From Streptomyces sp. NBC_00258 (GTDB taxonomy: Bacteria; Actinomycetota; Actinomycetes; Streptomycetales; Streptomycetaceae), in NCBI RefSeq assembly GCF_036182465.1, contig NZ_CP108081.1, positions 1,922,001 through 1,986,000 of the forward strand: 64,000 bases of DNA, given 5' to 3'. The notes under the pieces are model-generated. The model ran no database searches and was not told where the DNA came from. It saw only the letters and a program-made list of their open reading frames with translations. The position numbers and the translations under genes are program-made. Below are positions 40,416-48,160 of the stretch, in pieces. Each line of letters starts with the position of its first letter. The first letter of the stretch is position 1.

Positions 40416-41597
40416 TCACCCCATGCGCAGCAGCGAGCACACCGCCGATTCCTCCATCGTGCGGAGCTTCCGCAGCAGGTCCGGGGTCGTGGTCCGGTTC
40501 ACCTGGGTGGTGAGCGAGACGGTGAGGGAGCGCCGTCCGTCCGGCGTCGCGGCGATCAGCTGGGTGTAGCCGGGGGTGTTCCCGGTGTGCCCGAGCACCA
40601 CTCCGCACCGGGTGGTGTACCGGAAGATGCCGAGCCCCGCCTTGTTGCGGCCGGGTCCGGCCGGTTCGGAGGCGCCGTCCACCCAGTGGCGCTGTTCGCG
40701 CAGCGCGGCCGGGGAGGTCAGTGCGCCGCTCGCGTAGCCGCGGATGAAGCGGTTCATGTCCCGCGGTGTGGCGATGATCCCGCCCGAGGCCCACACTCCG
40801 GAAGCGCCGATCAGCTCGCTGACGTCCAGCGGAGGGACCTCGCTCACGTCATAGCCATGCATGAAGGGCCGCACCATCTTGTAGCCCTGCGGGAGGCTGG
40901 TTTCGTGCAGTCCCAGGGGCCGATAGACGATCTTGCGGAGCAGCGTCTCGTAGGGTTCGCCCGTCACCGCTTCGGCCATGAGGGCTACGGCGATGTTGTC
41001 CGAGTTCGAGTAGCGGTACTGGGAGCCCGGGCGGAACAACAGACGCTCGTCACGGACGAAGTCGAGCAGGCGCCGCGAGTCGAAGTGACGTCGGGGGTCG
41101 GCCGCGATCAAGCGCTGGAACTCCGGATCCCGGCTGTAGTCGGGCAGACCGCTGGTGTGCTGCAGCAACTGTCGCAACGTCACCTTCGCCCAGGCTCGGG
41201 GCAGGCGTGGCAGTCGCGCCTTGATGGTGTCGTCCAGGTCCAGCGCGCCCTGATGGACGAGATGCAGGGCCACCGCGCCGCTGTAGGCCTTGCTCGCGCT
41301 GGCGGTCCGGGTGTGGTCGCCGGGTCCGATCGGGCGGCCGGTCGTCAGGTCTGCGACTCCGGCGCGCAGCACGCGACGCTTGTCACCGTTCTGCAGGAGG
41401 ACCACCACTCCCGGCGGGCCGCCCGGAGCGGCGACAAGCCTGTCGAGTTGTCGCTGCAGTTGGTCCGGGTGGTCGCGGGAACCGTCCCCGGAGGTGGCGG
41501 CGGCAGGGTGGAGCGTTCCGCTGCCGATCGAGACGGCGACCAGCACAGTGACCAGGCACTGGCGCAGTCGAGGGTTGCACTGAAGCGGCATCATCAT
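40416..41597 (-). CDS. Secreted serine hydrolase (beta-lactamase/D-Ala-D-Ala carboxypeptidase fold)
   Basis: About 393 residues with an N-terminal export signal (LRQCLVTVLVAVSIGSG) and the three class C/S12 motifs: SxxK as SASK (S100, K103), YxN as YSN in YRYSNSDN, and HTG in LGHTGNTPGY. The fold covers D-alanyl-D-alanine carboxypeptidases, esterases and beta-lactamases; the exact substrate is not visible. Three consecutive ATGs (41597, 41594, 41591) are possible starts. The open frame runs to 41840 but lacks family character. A strong stem-loop terminator follows. Confidence 0.88.
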   Translation of the reverse strand: MMMPLQCNPRLRQCLVTVLVAVSIGSGTLHPAAATSGDGSRDHPDQLQRQLDRLVAAPGGPPGVVVLLQNGDKRRVLRAGVADLTTGRPIGPGDHTRTASASKAYSGAVALHLVHQGALDLDDTIKARLPRLPRAWAKVTLRQLLQHTSGLPDYSRDPEFQRLIAADPRRHFDSRRLLDFVRDERLLFRPGSQYRYSNSDNIAVALMAEAVTGEPYETLLRKIVYRPLGLHETSLPQGYKMVRPFMHGYDVSEVPPLDVSELIGASGVWASGGIIATPRDMNRFIRGYASGALTSPAALREQRHWVDGASEPAGPGRNKAGLGIFRYTTRCGVVLGHTGNTPGYTQLIAATPDGRRSLTVSLTTQVNRTTTPDLLRKLRTMEESAVCSLLRMG

Positions 41598-41912
41598 TCC
41601 CGGGCAGACGGGGCAGGACACGCTCAGCATCGGCTCGCGAGCGACCCACCGCTCGCGCACCTGCTCCAAACAGCCGATCGGGGCGCCGGGCAGTGCTGCG
41701 CGGCCGGAGCATGGGCCAGGGCATGGGCCGGAGCGGCGGGGAGCCGACAGGGCTCGGCGAGCGACCAGCGAGTACCAGCACGCCGGACGACCAGTCGCCG
41801 GACGGCCGGTCGCCGAACCGCCTGTCCCACCCTGGTCCATGCGCCGGCGGCCTCCGACACCGGTGTCAGGCCCTCCCCAGAGCCCGAGTTGCCCATCGGA
41901 AAGACCGAGTTG

Positions 41913-42962
41913 TCATCCGGTCGACCGAGCAAGCGCTCCTGCCGCCCCGTCCGCGTCGCCCTGGTCCGCCGCGTCGGCCGGTCTGGCCGCCCGGCCGTCC
42001 AGGAGCTCCGTGCCCAGAGGCGTGAGGGTGTGCCGCATGGTGTTGCGGACGCGCAGGCTGTGGATCAGGCCCGCGTCACGCAGCACGGTCGCGTGTTCGC
42101 TGACCGACGCGGGCGAGATGGCCAGCCGGCGGGCGATCTCGTTGCCGGTCGCGTTCTCCACCTCCGCGATGGTGGCGAGGGTCGCCGCCCGGGTGCGGCC
42201 GAGGAGCCGGTCGAGTGCGCTCGCTCTCCCCACGGCACCGCCGGGCCTCAAGGAGTCGATGCCGCGGTTCACCGGATACACCAGCACCGGGGAGAGCGAG
42301 CCGTCGCGCAGCGCGATGGGCCTCCCCCGGCAGAAGTACGAGGGCACGAGCCGCAGCCCGCGGCCCTGGAGGTACACGTCCCGGTCCTCCGGATAGGACA
42401 TCTGCAGGACCGGAGCACGCCATTGCACCGTGGGGTGCAGCCCGCTCAGCAGCCGGTCGGTCCCGCCGGCCAGGAACGCCTTGGCGCGCAGGACCCGTTC
42501 GGCGTCCACCGAGGCGCTGATCTGTGTCCAGTACGGGTGCAGCGCCTGCCGGTGGTACCGGCGCAGGGCCGTGCCCAGACCCCGTCTGGCCGCGGGCAGG
42601 CCCGAGGCGAGCGCGGCAGCCCAGGAGGGCAGTCTGCGCTGCTGCCCGAGGGTCGCCACATCCGTCCGCAGGCGAACGTTCGAGGTGGACAGGATCGTGT
42701 CGACGGCTGCTTCGGGGTCGGTGGTCCCCTCGGCCGGTGTCAGGAAGTCGGGCGAGTACCCGCGCGGCGGAACGAGATGAAGGAGCGGCCGCGCAGCGGT
42801 GTCCATCGACGTCCGGACGTGCGTGCGCCATCGCCGCAACTCGACATCGATGTCCGGACCGCCGAGCACATGAAGGCTGAGCAGGGCTTCCCAAGCAGGA
42901 TCCGGCCCGGCCGCCAGGCGAATCCGGCCGAGGTCCTCCGCGCTGAAATGGATACGCAGCAT
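41913..42962 (-). CDS. ArsR-like winged-helix regulator (DUF5937 type)
   Basis: A 349-residue protein. The first 200 residues (MLRIHFSAEDLGRIRLAAGP, VYLQGRGLRLVPSYFC) match the N-terminal DUF5937-type sensor region of streptomycete regulators. A winged helix (about 260-330: ATLATIAEVENATGNEIARRL, ISPASVSEHATVLRDAGLI) binds DNA in ArsR style. There are no obvious metal-binding cysteines. ATG 42962 fits the family start. It is divergent from the secreted protein gene at 43185, with a palindrome between them. Confidence 0.85.
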   Translation of the reverse strand: MLRIHFSAEDLGRIRLAAGPDPAWEALLSLHVLGGPDIDVELRRWRTHVRTSMDTAARPLLHLVPPRGYSPDFLTPAEGTTDPEAAVDTILSTSNVRLRTDVATLGQQRRLPSWAAALASGLPAARRGLGTALRRYHRQALHPYWTQISASVDAERVLRAKAFLAGGTDRLLSGLHPTVQWRAPVLQMSYPEDRDVYLQGRGLRLVPSYFCRGRPIALRDGSLSPVLVYPVNRGIDSLRPGGAVGRASALDRLLGRTRAATLATIAEVENATGNEIARRLAISPASVSEHATVLRDAGLIHSLRVRNTMRHTLTPLGTELLDGRAARPADAADQGDADGAAGALARSTG

Positions 42963-43052
42963 CAGCTTCCCCCCGAAAGGCTGCTACCCCAGGCGTCTCA
43001 CTCTTCCCGATGAACGTGGGGCGCGATAGCTCCGATTCCGCCAGCCCTGGTC

Positions 43053-43070
43053 TTTCGGCGACGGCCGAAA
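43053..43070. promoter_or_regulatory. Palindrome TTTCGGC-GACG-GCCGAAA
   Basis: Perfect 7-bp arms lie between the divergent ArsR-like regulator and the secreted protein gene, 90 bp from the regulator's start. This is a natural place for an autoregulatory operator. Confidence 0.45.
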
Positions 43071-43128
43071 CTGTTCCTGTGCGCTCCCGGAACCGGCCTA
43101 GTTTCAGGGCCAGGTACCACGGGGGAAC

Positions 43129-43160
43129 GGCGACGGAAGCTGCCGACGGTTTCCGTCGCC
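43129..43160 (+). promoter_or_regulatory. Leader stem-loop of the secreted protein gene
   Basis: GGCGACGGAA (43129-43138) and TTCCGTCGCC (43151-43160) form a perfect 10-bp stem with a 12-nt loop, ending 25 bases before the GTG start. It could stabilise the mRNA or attenuate transcription. Confidence 0.4.
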
Positions 43161-43184
43161 GCCCGTAGGCAAACGGAGGACTTC

Positions 43185-43631
43185 GTGACAACTGCACGTC
43201 GAATGGTCGGTTCCCTCGCGGTCACGGCAGCTCTCGTCGCCGGGACCACGGTCCTGGCCACTGCTCCGGCGTCCGCCCAGGCCGACGCGTCAGCGCCCGC
43301 CCAGGCCCAGCGCGCCGACTGGGACGGCAACATCTACCTGTACTACAGCGCGTCCAGCAACAGCTCCTGGAGCAAGTACTACGGCTGGGTCAGCGACTTC
43401 GCGGGGCACACCTTCGCCGCGGGCGGCGAGGGCAGTGGCCGGCTCGTCAAGAACAACGTGAACCGCGCCTGGAACAACGACGCGACCCACGCGGCGCGGA
43501 TCTACTACAACGAGAACTACAACGCGAGCGGCAGCGCTCCCTACGACGACTTCTACCCCGGCAACGCCCGGCAGCTCAACAACGGTGTGCGGAACAACAA
43601 CGCCTCGATGAGCTGGTGGTACGTCGGCTGA
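43185..43631 (+). CDS. Secreted small protein, I36/crystallin-like
   Basis: A 148-residue exported protein. The signal peptide (to about residue 30, TAPASA) is followed by GNIYLYYSASSNSSWSKYYG, VSDFAGHTFAAGGEGSG, VKNNVNRAWNND and a Tyr/Asn-rich tail. The pattern of short beta strands with Asn/Gly resembles peptidase inhibitor I36 or beta/gamma-crystallin-like domains of Streptomyces, but the usual cysteines are missing. Function is therefore uncertain. GTG 43185 has GGAGG ahead. Confidence 0.7.
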   Translation: MTTARRMVGSLAVTAALVAGTTVLATAPASAQADASAPAQAQRADWDGNIYLYYSASSNSSWSKYYGWVSDFAGHTFAAGGEGSGRLVKNNVNRAWNNDATHAARIYYNENYNASGSAPYDDFYPGNARQLNNGVRNNNASMSWWYVG

Positions 43632-43641
43632 CATCGGGCTC

Positions 43642-43694
43642 GGGCCCGTCCGAGAGCTTCGGACGGGCCCTCCCGTACGAGCACCTCGTACGGG
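43642..43694 (+). terminator. Two tandem perfect stem-loops
   Basis: The first stem is GGGCCCGTCCGA (43642-43653) with TCGGACGGGCCC (43659-43670), 12 bp. The second is CCCGTACGAG (43672-43681) with CTCGTACGGG (43685-43694), 10 bp with a 3-nt loop. They lie just after the stop of the secreted protein gene. Strong double terminator without U-tracts. Confidence 0.7.
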
Positions 43695-43730
43695 CCCTCC
43701 GTACGGCCGCACACACAAGGGGGACATGAC

Positions 43731-44681
43731 ATGCGGGCGCGAACCAGGCAGCGCACACTGCGGATCGGAGCCGCGTTCGCCCTCTCCGCCGCCCTCGCGG
43801 GCTGTGCGGAGGGACAGGCTGCCGAGCCGAGGCCGAAGGCGTCCGGTCCGCCTCCCGTGACGGGCGTGCCGACGATGCTCGGCGTGGGATCGCTGGTCCT
43901 GCCCATCGAGCCCTACCTGTTCACCGACCGGGAGGTCGCCCGGCTGTTCCGGGCGCGGGCGGTGCTCACCGCGTCCTGTATGGAGCGTTTCGGCCACCAC
44001 TGGCCCGTCCCAACCGAAACCGCACCGGACACCGGCACGTTGAATCCGGCCAACACGGCGCACCGGTACGGGATCACGGATGCCCGGCTCGCCGCCCGGT
44101 ACGGATACCACCCGGCCCCCGGCACGGCACCGAGTCGCTCCAAGGAGAAGAGCGCGGGGCCCAAGCCCGGGCCGGAGGAGATGCTCCTCCTGACGGGCCT
44201 CCACGACGACGGCACCCCCGCGGGCAAGGACGAACGCGGGCGCGCCGTTCCGGCGGACGGATGCCAGGGCGAGGCCACGGCGGCCCTGTCGGGCGATCCG
44301 GAGAAGATCGGCAACCGGGAGCTCGTCGGGACGATCAACATCGGCAGCTACAGCGACTCGCAGAAGGATCCGCGGGTGGTGCAGGTCTTCCGCGCCTGGT
44401 CGCGCTGTATGAAGCGACACGGCCACCAGTACGCCGATCCGACCCGGGCGCCGGGCAAGGACCCCGACTTCACGGGTCCGAAGGCCACCCGGGCCGAGAT
44501 CGCCCTGGCCGAAACGGACGTGCGGTGCAAACGGGAGACCAACGTCATCGGCGTCTGGTCCTCGGTCGACGCGGCCTACCAGCGGCGGGCGATGAGCGCG
44601 AAGACCCGGGAACTCGCCGCGATCAAGCGGGACATCCGCAAGCAGGTGACCAACGCGGACCGGGTGCTGAGGGCCGGCTGA
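43731..44681 (+). CDS. Putative lipoprotein
   Basis: A 316-residue exported protein with a lipobox LAGC near residue 25. It has four further cysteines (TASCMERFG, DGCQGE, RCMKRHGH, DVRCKRE) that could form two disulfides. The repeated pattern 'CM..HGH' with nearby Tyr/Asp blocks appears in actinomycete secreted lipoproteins of unknown role. No enzymatic motif is visible. The ATG is nine bases after GGGGACATG-type sequence. A shared bidirectional hairpin lies at its end. Confidence 0.7.
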   Translation: MRARTRQRTLRIGAAFALSAALAGCAEGQAAEPRPKASGPPPVTGVPTMLGVGSLVLPIEPYLFTDREVARLFRARAVLTASCMERFGHHWPVPTETAPDTGTLNPANTAHRYGITDARLAARYGYHPAPGTAPSRSKEKSAGPKPGPEEMLLLTGLHDDGTPAGKDERGRAVPADGCQGEATAALSGDPEKIGNRELVGTINIGSYSDSQKDPRVVQVFRAWSRCMKRHGHQYADPTRAPGKDPDFTGPKATRAEIALAETDVRCKRETNVIGVWSSVDAAYQRRAMSAKTRELAAIKRDIRKQVTNADRVLRAG

Positions 44682-44686
44682 CGGCG

Positions 44687-44711
44687 CTCGACCGGTCCTC
44701 ATCCGGTCGAG
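44687..44711. terminator. Bidirectional terminator hairpin
   Basis: CTCGACCGG (44687-44695) and CCGGTCGAG (44703-44711) form a perfect 9-bp stem with a 7-nt loop. It overlaps the stop of the minus-strand gene and serves both convergent genes. Confidence 0.6.
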
Positions 44712-45442
44712 GAGGCCCCCGTGATGCCCGCGTCGAAGGGAACGGACGTGTGCTGGTGGACGATCTTCCACCGGTCGCCCGCCGCACGGTAACCGGTGGT
44801 CACCCGCGCCGTGGTGTCCAGCGAACCACCACCGACCAGCGTGGCACGCATCCGTACGAGCGCGTGGCTGAACGCGATGCTCTCGTCGACCCGTACGCGG
44901 AATTCGAGCACCTCGCGCTCCACCGGCCCGTCCAGCGTCGAGAACCACATCTCCTCGGCCTTGCGCAGGGCCTCGATCCCGCGCTGCTCCAGACCGCTCA
45001 CGGGGTGGAACACCTCGACGTCCGGCGCGTAGCAGGCCATCGCCCGGTCGAAGTCACGCTCACGGCCGGCCGCGGTCAGTTCCGCGTCCAGGCGGCGGAT
45101 CTCCGCTTCGGCGTCCTCGTCCTCCCAGTACGCGCGCACCTCCATGGCCCCGATGGTCGCCACGGGGTGCTTCGCCGCCACCTCGACGGCCTCCTCCAGG
45201 CTGTCGCACTCAAGGATGTCGAACCCGGCTACGTACTCCTTCGTCTCCGCGAACGGCCCGTCGCTGCGCAGCACTTCGCCGTTCCGCACCCGCACGGTGA
45301 CCGCCTCGGCGGGCGCCTGCAAGCGGTGGCCGTGCAGTCGTACCCCGCGCTGGACGCCCTGCTCCTCGACCCAGGGTTCGACGGGGGCCATGCCGGAGGC
45401 GTCGGCGGTGTCGTCTCCGCAGACCAGCAGCATGTACTTCAT
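44699..45442 (-). CDS. YCII (DGPF) domain fused to SnoaL-like domain
   Basis: A 247-residue fusion. The N-terminal 105 residues (MKYMLLVCGDD, LRSDGPFAETKEYVAGFDIL, HPVATIGAMEVRAYWE) are a YCII/DGPF ferredoxin-like domain often linked to ECF sigma genes. The C-terminal half (about 110-247: FDRAMACYAPDVEVFHPVSG to GDRWKIVHQHTSVPF) is a SnoaL/ketosteroid-isomerase-like fold. Such fused proteins are known but not characterised. ATG 45442 has GGAGGAAAC ahead. No sigma factor gene is adjacent. Confidence 0.85.
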   Translation of the reverse strand: MKYMLLVCGDDTADASGMAPVEPWVEEQGVQRGVRLHGHRLQAPAEAVTVRVRNGEVLRSDGPFAETKEYVAGFDILECDSLEEAVEVAAKHPVATIGAMEVRAYWEDEDAEAEIRRLDAELTAAGRERDFDRAMACYAPDVEVFHPVSGLEQRGIEALRKAEEMWFSTLDGPVEREVLEFRVRVDESIAFSHALVRMRATLVGGGSLDTTARVTTGYRAAGDRWKIVHQHTSVPFDAGITGASSTG

Positions 45443-45546
45443 GTTTCCTCCAGAGATTGACGAGGCCCCTGTGGGCTCCCGCACCCCACCGACGAACAGC
45501 GGTATGCCGAATCGACACCCCGCCAGGATCTCTTGTGCGCGGCCGG

Positions 45547-46059
45547 TCAGGCCCCCGCGGCAGGTTCGGCGGTCCATGTGACGCGCGGGGGTTCGACGCG
45601 GGCGCACAGAGGGCCGCCCTGTTCGTCGGTCAGGCCGAGGCGGGCCACCAGCAGGCCGTCGCGGGCGGCCGCGGCGAGTACCTCTTCGGGGACGACGTCG
45701 AGCATGAGCTTGGCGCGGCGGAACATGCTGAAGACGCCGGACTCGTCGACCGTGCCCCAGGACAGGTAGATGAACCGGCGGCCCAGCCGGTCCTGCACAT
45801 AGGGGCCTTTGACGTCGGTCCCGGTCGGTGTGGTGACCGCGGTGCACTCCAGGGTCCAGGTCGCCGACTTTGCGTCGCCCGGGTGCGGTTCGAGAAGTTC
45901 GGCCGGACGGTCACGGCGTTGGACGGCGACATGGATGTTGTCGTACGCCGGGACGTTGCCGTCGGTGGAGGCGGGGCCGGTAAGGCCGGGCAGGTCGACG
46001 GCGTCGATTCGGATGCGCATACCTGCCATCATCGCGTCGCTGTCCAGTCCAGGGGCCAT
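45547..46059 (-). CDS. DUF5990 family protein
   Basis: A 170-residue protein. MRIRIDAVDLPG, NIHVAVQRRDRPAELLEPHP and ATWTLECTAVTTPTGTDVKG, then GRRFIYLSWG, are the DUF5990 blocks. The function is unknown. The family usually begins at the MRIRI methionine (46020), but the only good ribosome site (GGAGGGG) is ahead of ATG 46059. That site is part of an interspersed repeat, so the repeat may have shifted the start upstream by 13 codons. Confidence 0.75.
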   Translation of the reverse strand: MAPGLDSDAMMAGMRIRIDAVDLPGLTGPASTDGNVPAYDNIHVAVQRRDRPAELLEPHPGDAKSATWTLECTAVTTPTGTDVKGPYVQDRLGRRFIYLSWGTVDESGVFSMFRRAKLMLDVVPEEVLAAAARDGLLVARLGLTDEQGGPLCARVEPPRVTWTAEPAAGA

Positions 46060-46063
46060 GTCA

Positions 46064-46091
46064 GCCCCTCCGGCGTTTGAGGAGCGGGGGC
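46064..46091. repeat. Streptomyces short interspersed repeat (GCCCCTCCGGCGTTTGAGG...)
   Basis: This 28-bp imperfect palindrome (GCCCCTCC...GGAGCGGGGGC around CGGCGTTTGA) resembles a short sequence that I recall in many intergenic regions of Streptomyces genomes. It is not seen elsewhere in this window. On the minus strand it provides the ribosome site of the DUF5990 gene. Confidence 0.5.
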
Positions 46092-46225
46092 TCGGGGGGC
46101 TGTCCTCCGAGTAGTGACGGGAATGGGCAGGGGCGGCGGCGAAAGACGGACGTTGAAAACCCCTGACGGGTGGCGCACTCTTGGGCCACTGCTCGCCCGG
46201 GCAGGCACGGAAGGGGGGAGGCGGA

Positions 46226-46642
46226 ATGCAGCAGCCGGAGGACAGGCTCCTGGCGGACGCCCTCGGCAGCATCAATCCCGGTGGGAAGTTCGCCTCCCGG
46301 TTCCTCAGGAACGACGTCGGCGAGCTCGACCGTGAGCTGCCCCTGGATTTCGACACCGCCCTCGAACGCGTCCGGTCGCTGCTCTTCGGCGTGGCCCATG
46401 GTGTGCATCCGGTCGTGCTGGAAGCGACGACGGACCGGGTGACCCTGCGGGTGCTGACCGGCGGCGGAGCCCTCGCCATGAACCCGGTGGTGATCACCGT
46501 GGACGTGACTCGTGGGAGCGGGTGGGCCACCCGGATCCATGTGCGGGCCGTCGCGAAGGAGGGCCTGATCAAGCAGCGGGCCGGCCGGAAGACGGCAGAG
46601 CGCGTCGTGGCGCTGCTGGACGGAACGGACGCGGGCCCCTGA
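46226..46642 (+). CDS. Hypothetical protein
   Basis: A 138-residue soluble protein from ATG 46226, with a strong GGAGG site. LADALGSINPGGKFASRFLR, FDTALERVRSLLFGVAHGVH, then VTLRVLTGGGALAMNPVVIT give an alpha-helical start and a beta-rich centre. No family is recognised. It is alone, with a GC-rich terminator-like stem after it. Function unknown. Confidence 0.55.
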   Translation: MQQPEDRLLADALGSINPGGKFASRFLRNDVGELDRELPLDFDTALERVRSLLFGVAHGVHPVVLEATTDRVTLRVLTGGGALAMNPVVITVDVTRGSGWATRIHVRAVAKEGLIKQRAGRKTAERVVALLDGTDAGP

Positions 46643-46659
46643 GCCGTACGCACCGGTGC

Positions 46660-46689
46660 GCGCCCGGGCCGCAGCGGCGGGCCGGGCGC
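46660..46689. terminator. Hairpin between convergent genes
   Basis: GCGCCCGG (46660-46667) and CCGGGCGC (46682-46689) form a perfect 8-bp stem with a 14-nt GC-rich loop between the hypothetical protein and the aldehyde dehydrogenase. Confidence 0.5.
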
Positions 46690-46708
46690 GAGGTGGGCGC
46701 GTGGCGGG

Positions 46709-48160
46709 TCACTTCACCGGCATCGCCAGGTACTGGTACTCCAGGAACTCGTCGATCCCCACCCGGCCTCCCTCCCGGCCCAGCCCCGACTGCTTGATGC
46801 CTCCGAAGGGCGCGGCCGGGTTGGACACGAGCCCCGTGTTGAGGCCGACCATGCCGACCTCCAGGCGCTCGCTGACCCGCAGCGACCGGTCGAGGCCCGC
46901 GGTGAAGACGTAACCGACGAGCCCCCACGGGGTGTCGTTCGCCGCGCGGATCACCTCGTCCTCGTCGTCGAAGGTGAGGATCGCCGCCACCGGCCCGAAG
47001 ATCTCCGTGTCCATCAGCCGGCTGGCCGGGTCCACACCCGCCAGTACGGTCGGCGGGTAGAAGCGGCCGGGCCCGTCCGGAGTGGCGCCGCCGACCAGCA
47101 CCCGGGCGCCTCGTCCGACGGCGTCGGCGACCAGTTCCTCGACCTTGGCGCGGCCCGCGTCGTCGATCAGCGGGCCCACGTCCACGCCTTCCTGGGTGCC
47201 GGGGCCCACGACGAGCGCCCCCATGCGTTCGGCGAGCCGCACCGCGAAATCGTCCGCCACGGAGCTGTGCACGAAGAAGCGGTTGGCGGCCGTGCACGCC
47301 TCGCCCATGTTGCGCATCTTGGCGATCATCGCGCCGTCCACGGCGGCGTCGAGATCGGCGTCGTCGAAGACGATGAACGGTGCGTTGCCGCCCAGCTCCA
47401 TCGAGGCGCGTACGACGGTGTCCGCGCACTGGGCGAGCAGGATCCGCCCGACCTGCGTGGAGCCGGTGAAGGACAGCTTTCGGATGCGACCGCCCCGCAG
47501 GAGCGGCTCGACGACCTTGTCGGCCCGTGAGGTGGTGACGACGTTCAGCACGCCGTCCGGCAGACCCGCCTCCCGGAGGATCCCGGCCAGCGCGAGGCTG
47601 GTCAGCGGGGTCTGCGGGGCGGGCTTGAACACCATCGTGCAGCCCGCCGCGATCGCGGGCCCGATCTTGCGGGTGCCCATGGCCAGCGGGAAGTTCCACG
47701 GGGTGATCAGCAGACAGGGACCGACGGGGCGGCGCGTCAGCAGCATGCGGTTGCGGCCGTCGGGCAGCACGCCGTAGCCGCCGCCGTCGATGCGGACCGC
47801 CTCTTCGGAGAACCAGCGGAAGAACTCGGCCGCGTACGCCACTTCGCCCCGGGCCTCGGCCAGCGGCTTGCCCATCTCGGAGGTCATCAGCAGGGCGAGC
47901 TCGTCGGTGCGGGAGAGGATGATCTCGTAGGCGCGGCGCAGGATCTCGCTGCGTGCGCGGGGCGCCGTACGGGCCCACTCCTCCTGTGCCGCGACGGCGG
48001 CTTCCTCGGCGAGCCGGGCGTCCTCGGGCCCGGCGTCGGCGACCTGGCAGAGGATCTCGCCGGTCGCCGGGTCGTCCACGGGCATCGTGGCGCCGGATTC
48101 GGAGTCCAGCCACTTGCCGCCGATGAACAGCTGCTTGGGTACGTCGTTCAGGATGCTCAC
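46709..48160 (-). CDS. gabD: NAD(P)-dependent aldehyde (succinate-semialdehyde) dehydrogenase
   Basis: A 483-residue ALDH. Visible motifs: TPWNFPLAMGTRKIGPAIAA (cofactor/active-site strand), SFTGSTQVGR, catalytic glutamate in MELGGNAPFI and cysteine in GEACTAANRF, and the C-terminal GLNTGLVSNPAAPFGGIKQS. The last block is typical of succinate-semialdehyde dehydrogenases. GTG 48160 overlaps the stop of the FAD/FeS gene (GTGA). It is the third gene of a coupled aminotransferase-dehydrogenase-ALDH operon, which fits oxidation of the semialdehyde formed by the aminotransferase. Confidence 0.88.
   Translation of the reverse strand: MSILNDVPKQLFIGGKWLDSESGATMPVDDPATGEILCQVADAGPEDARLAEEAAVAAQEEWARTAPRARSEILRRAYEIILSRTDELALLMTSEMGKPLAEARGEVAYAAEFFRWFSEEAVRIDGGGYGVLPDGRNRMLLTRRPVGPCLLITPWNFPLAMGTRKIGPAIAAGCTMVFKPAPQTPLTSLALAGILREAGLPDGVLNVVTTSRADKVVEPLLRGGRIRKLSFTGSTQVGRILLAQCADTVVRASMELGGNAPFIVFDDADLDAAVDGAMIAKMRNMGEACTAANRFFVHSSVADDFAVRLAERMGALVVGPGTQEGVDVGPLIDDAGRAKVEELVADAVGRGARVLVGGATPDGPGRFYPPTVLAGVDPASRLMDTEIFGPVAAILTFDDEDEVIRAANDTPWGLVGYVFTAGLDRSLRVSERLEVGMVGLNTGLVSNPAAPFGGIKQSGLGREGGRVGIDEFLEYQYLAMPVK

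Noticed and set aside
43290..44948. 552-codon minus-strand ORF across the secreted protein and lipoprotein genes
   Set aside because: Antisense shadow; the plus-strand genes have signal peptides, lipobox and ribosome sites.
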